This document shows, in pieces, positions 12,689-12,778 of a stretch of DNA of 12,778 bases; the first letter of the stretch is position 1; each line of letters begins with the position of its first letter. The translations under genes were made by a program, and so were the position numbers. Origin of the DNA: Candidatus Shapirobacteria bacterium. GTDB lineage: Bacteria > Patescibacteriota > Microgenomatia > VGLL01. Below the pieces are notes generated by a model. The model made no database searches. It was not told where the DNA came from and saw nothing but the letters and a program-made list of their open reading frames with translations. Location of the stretch: assembly GCA_016866735.1 (NCBI GenBank), contig VGLL01000018.1, forward strand, positions 1-12,778. Direction: 5' to 3'.

Positions 12689-12778
12689 ATTTTGAAAAAG
12701 GGGACAATTTATGCTCCAGCAAAATTTGTACCAAACTAAGTAAATAGTTAAGGGAAAACTCTTAGGTGATAAATTTTC

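Noticed and set aside
12590..12778. Frame open on the minus strand for 62 codons to the window edge
   Set aside because: Its translation is rich in W, Y, C and F with no domain look, and it ends in the Shine-Dalgarno of the ATP-cone gene. It could be the tail of a gene beyond the edge, but I cannot support that.
1..12778. CRISPR array, transposase or integrase
   Set aside because: No regularly spaced direct repeats with unique spacers, no DDE or tyrosine recombinase frame, and no IS-like terminal repeats were seen.

Overview
This window looks like part of a compact, reduced bacterial chromosome, most likely a Candidate Phyla Radiation (Patescibacteria) member, perhaps of the Microgenomates type. 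That placement is inference. It rests on tightly packed genes, short versions of housekeeping enzymes (an aspartyl-tRNA synthetase lacking its usual GAD insertion), a GluRS of the 'EDTD..R.IPGA' type, a stand-alone ATP-cone protein, many small endonucleases, and promoters whose -10 box sits almost on the start codon. TGA is used as a normal stop (for example in the metallopeptidase and aspS), so the Gracilibacteria-type code does not apply.

Left part (about 1-4220, visibly AT-richer, accessory). All genes are on the minus strand. Reading in transcription order: a small HNH endonuclease; tRNA-Gln(CTG), whose first ten bases contain the HNH stop codon; a repeat-rich spacer; a GIY-YIG endonuclease; a GC-rich 128-bp spacer; then a close-packed set made of a membrane HExxH metallopeptidase, a membrane-tethered trypsin-like serine protease with a C-terminal NTF2-like domain, a small helical protein, a frame-disrupted segment and a zinc-ribbon protein. 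A GNAT acetyltransferase and the start of another gene running off the left edge follow.

Right part (about 4290-12778, core genes). gltX (minus) and a membrane-anchored protein of unknown function (plus) diverge from two interleaved promoters. The membrane protein converges on, and overlaps, a D-Ala-D-Ala carboxypeptidase that lies just behind aspS, which follows recJ (all minus). recJ and a CCA-adding enzyme (plus) diverge from a pair of tandem 20-bp palindromes. An ATP-cone protein (minus), with a textbook Shine-Dalgarno, ends the window; upstream of it is a 40-bp concentric palindrome.

Functional thread: much of the core part serves tRNA. There is one tRNA without an encoded CCA, a CCA-adding enzyme with unusual catalytic-motif residues, GluRS, and an AspRS with a non-discriminating signature. 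This fits a cell that makes Gln-tRNA and Asn-tRNA by transamidation. The least explained parts are the two-protease cluster, the HNH/tRNA/GIY-YIG cassette, the recurrent leaderless promoter layout and the covarying palindromes between recJ and the CCA enzyme.
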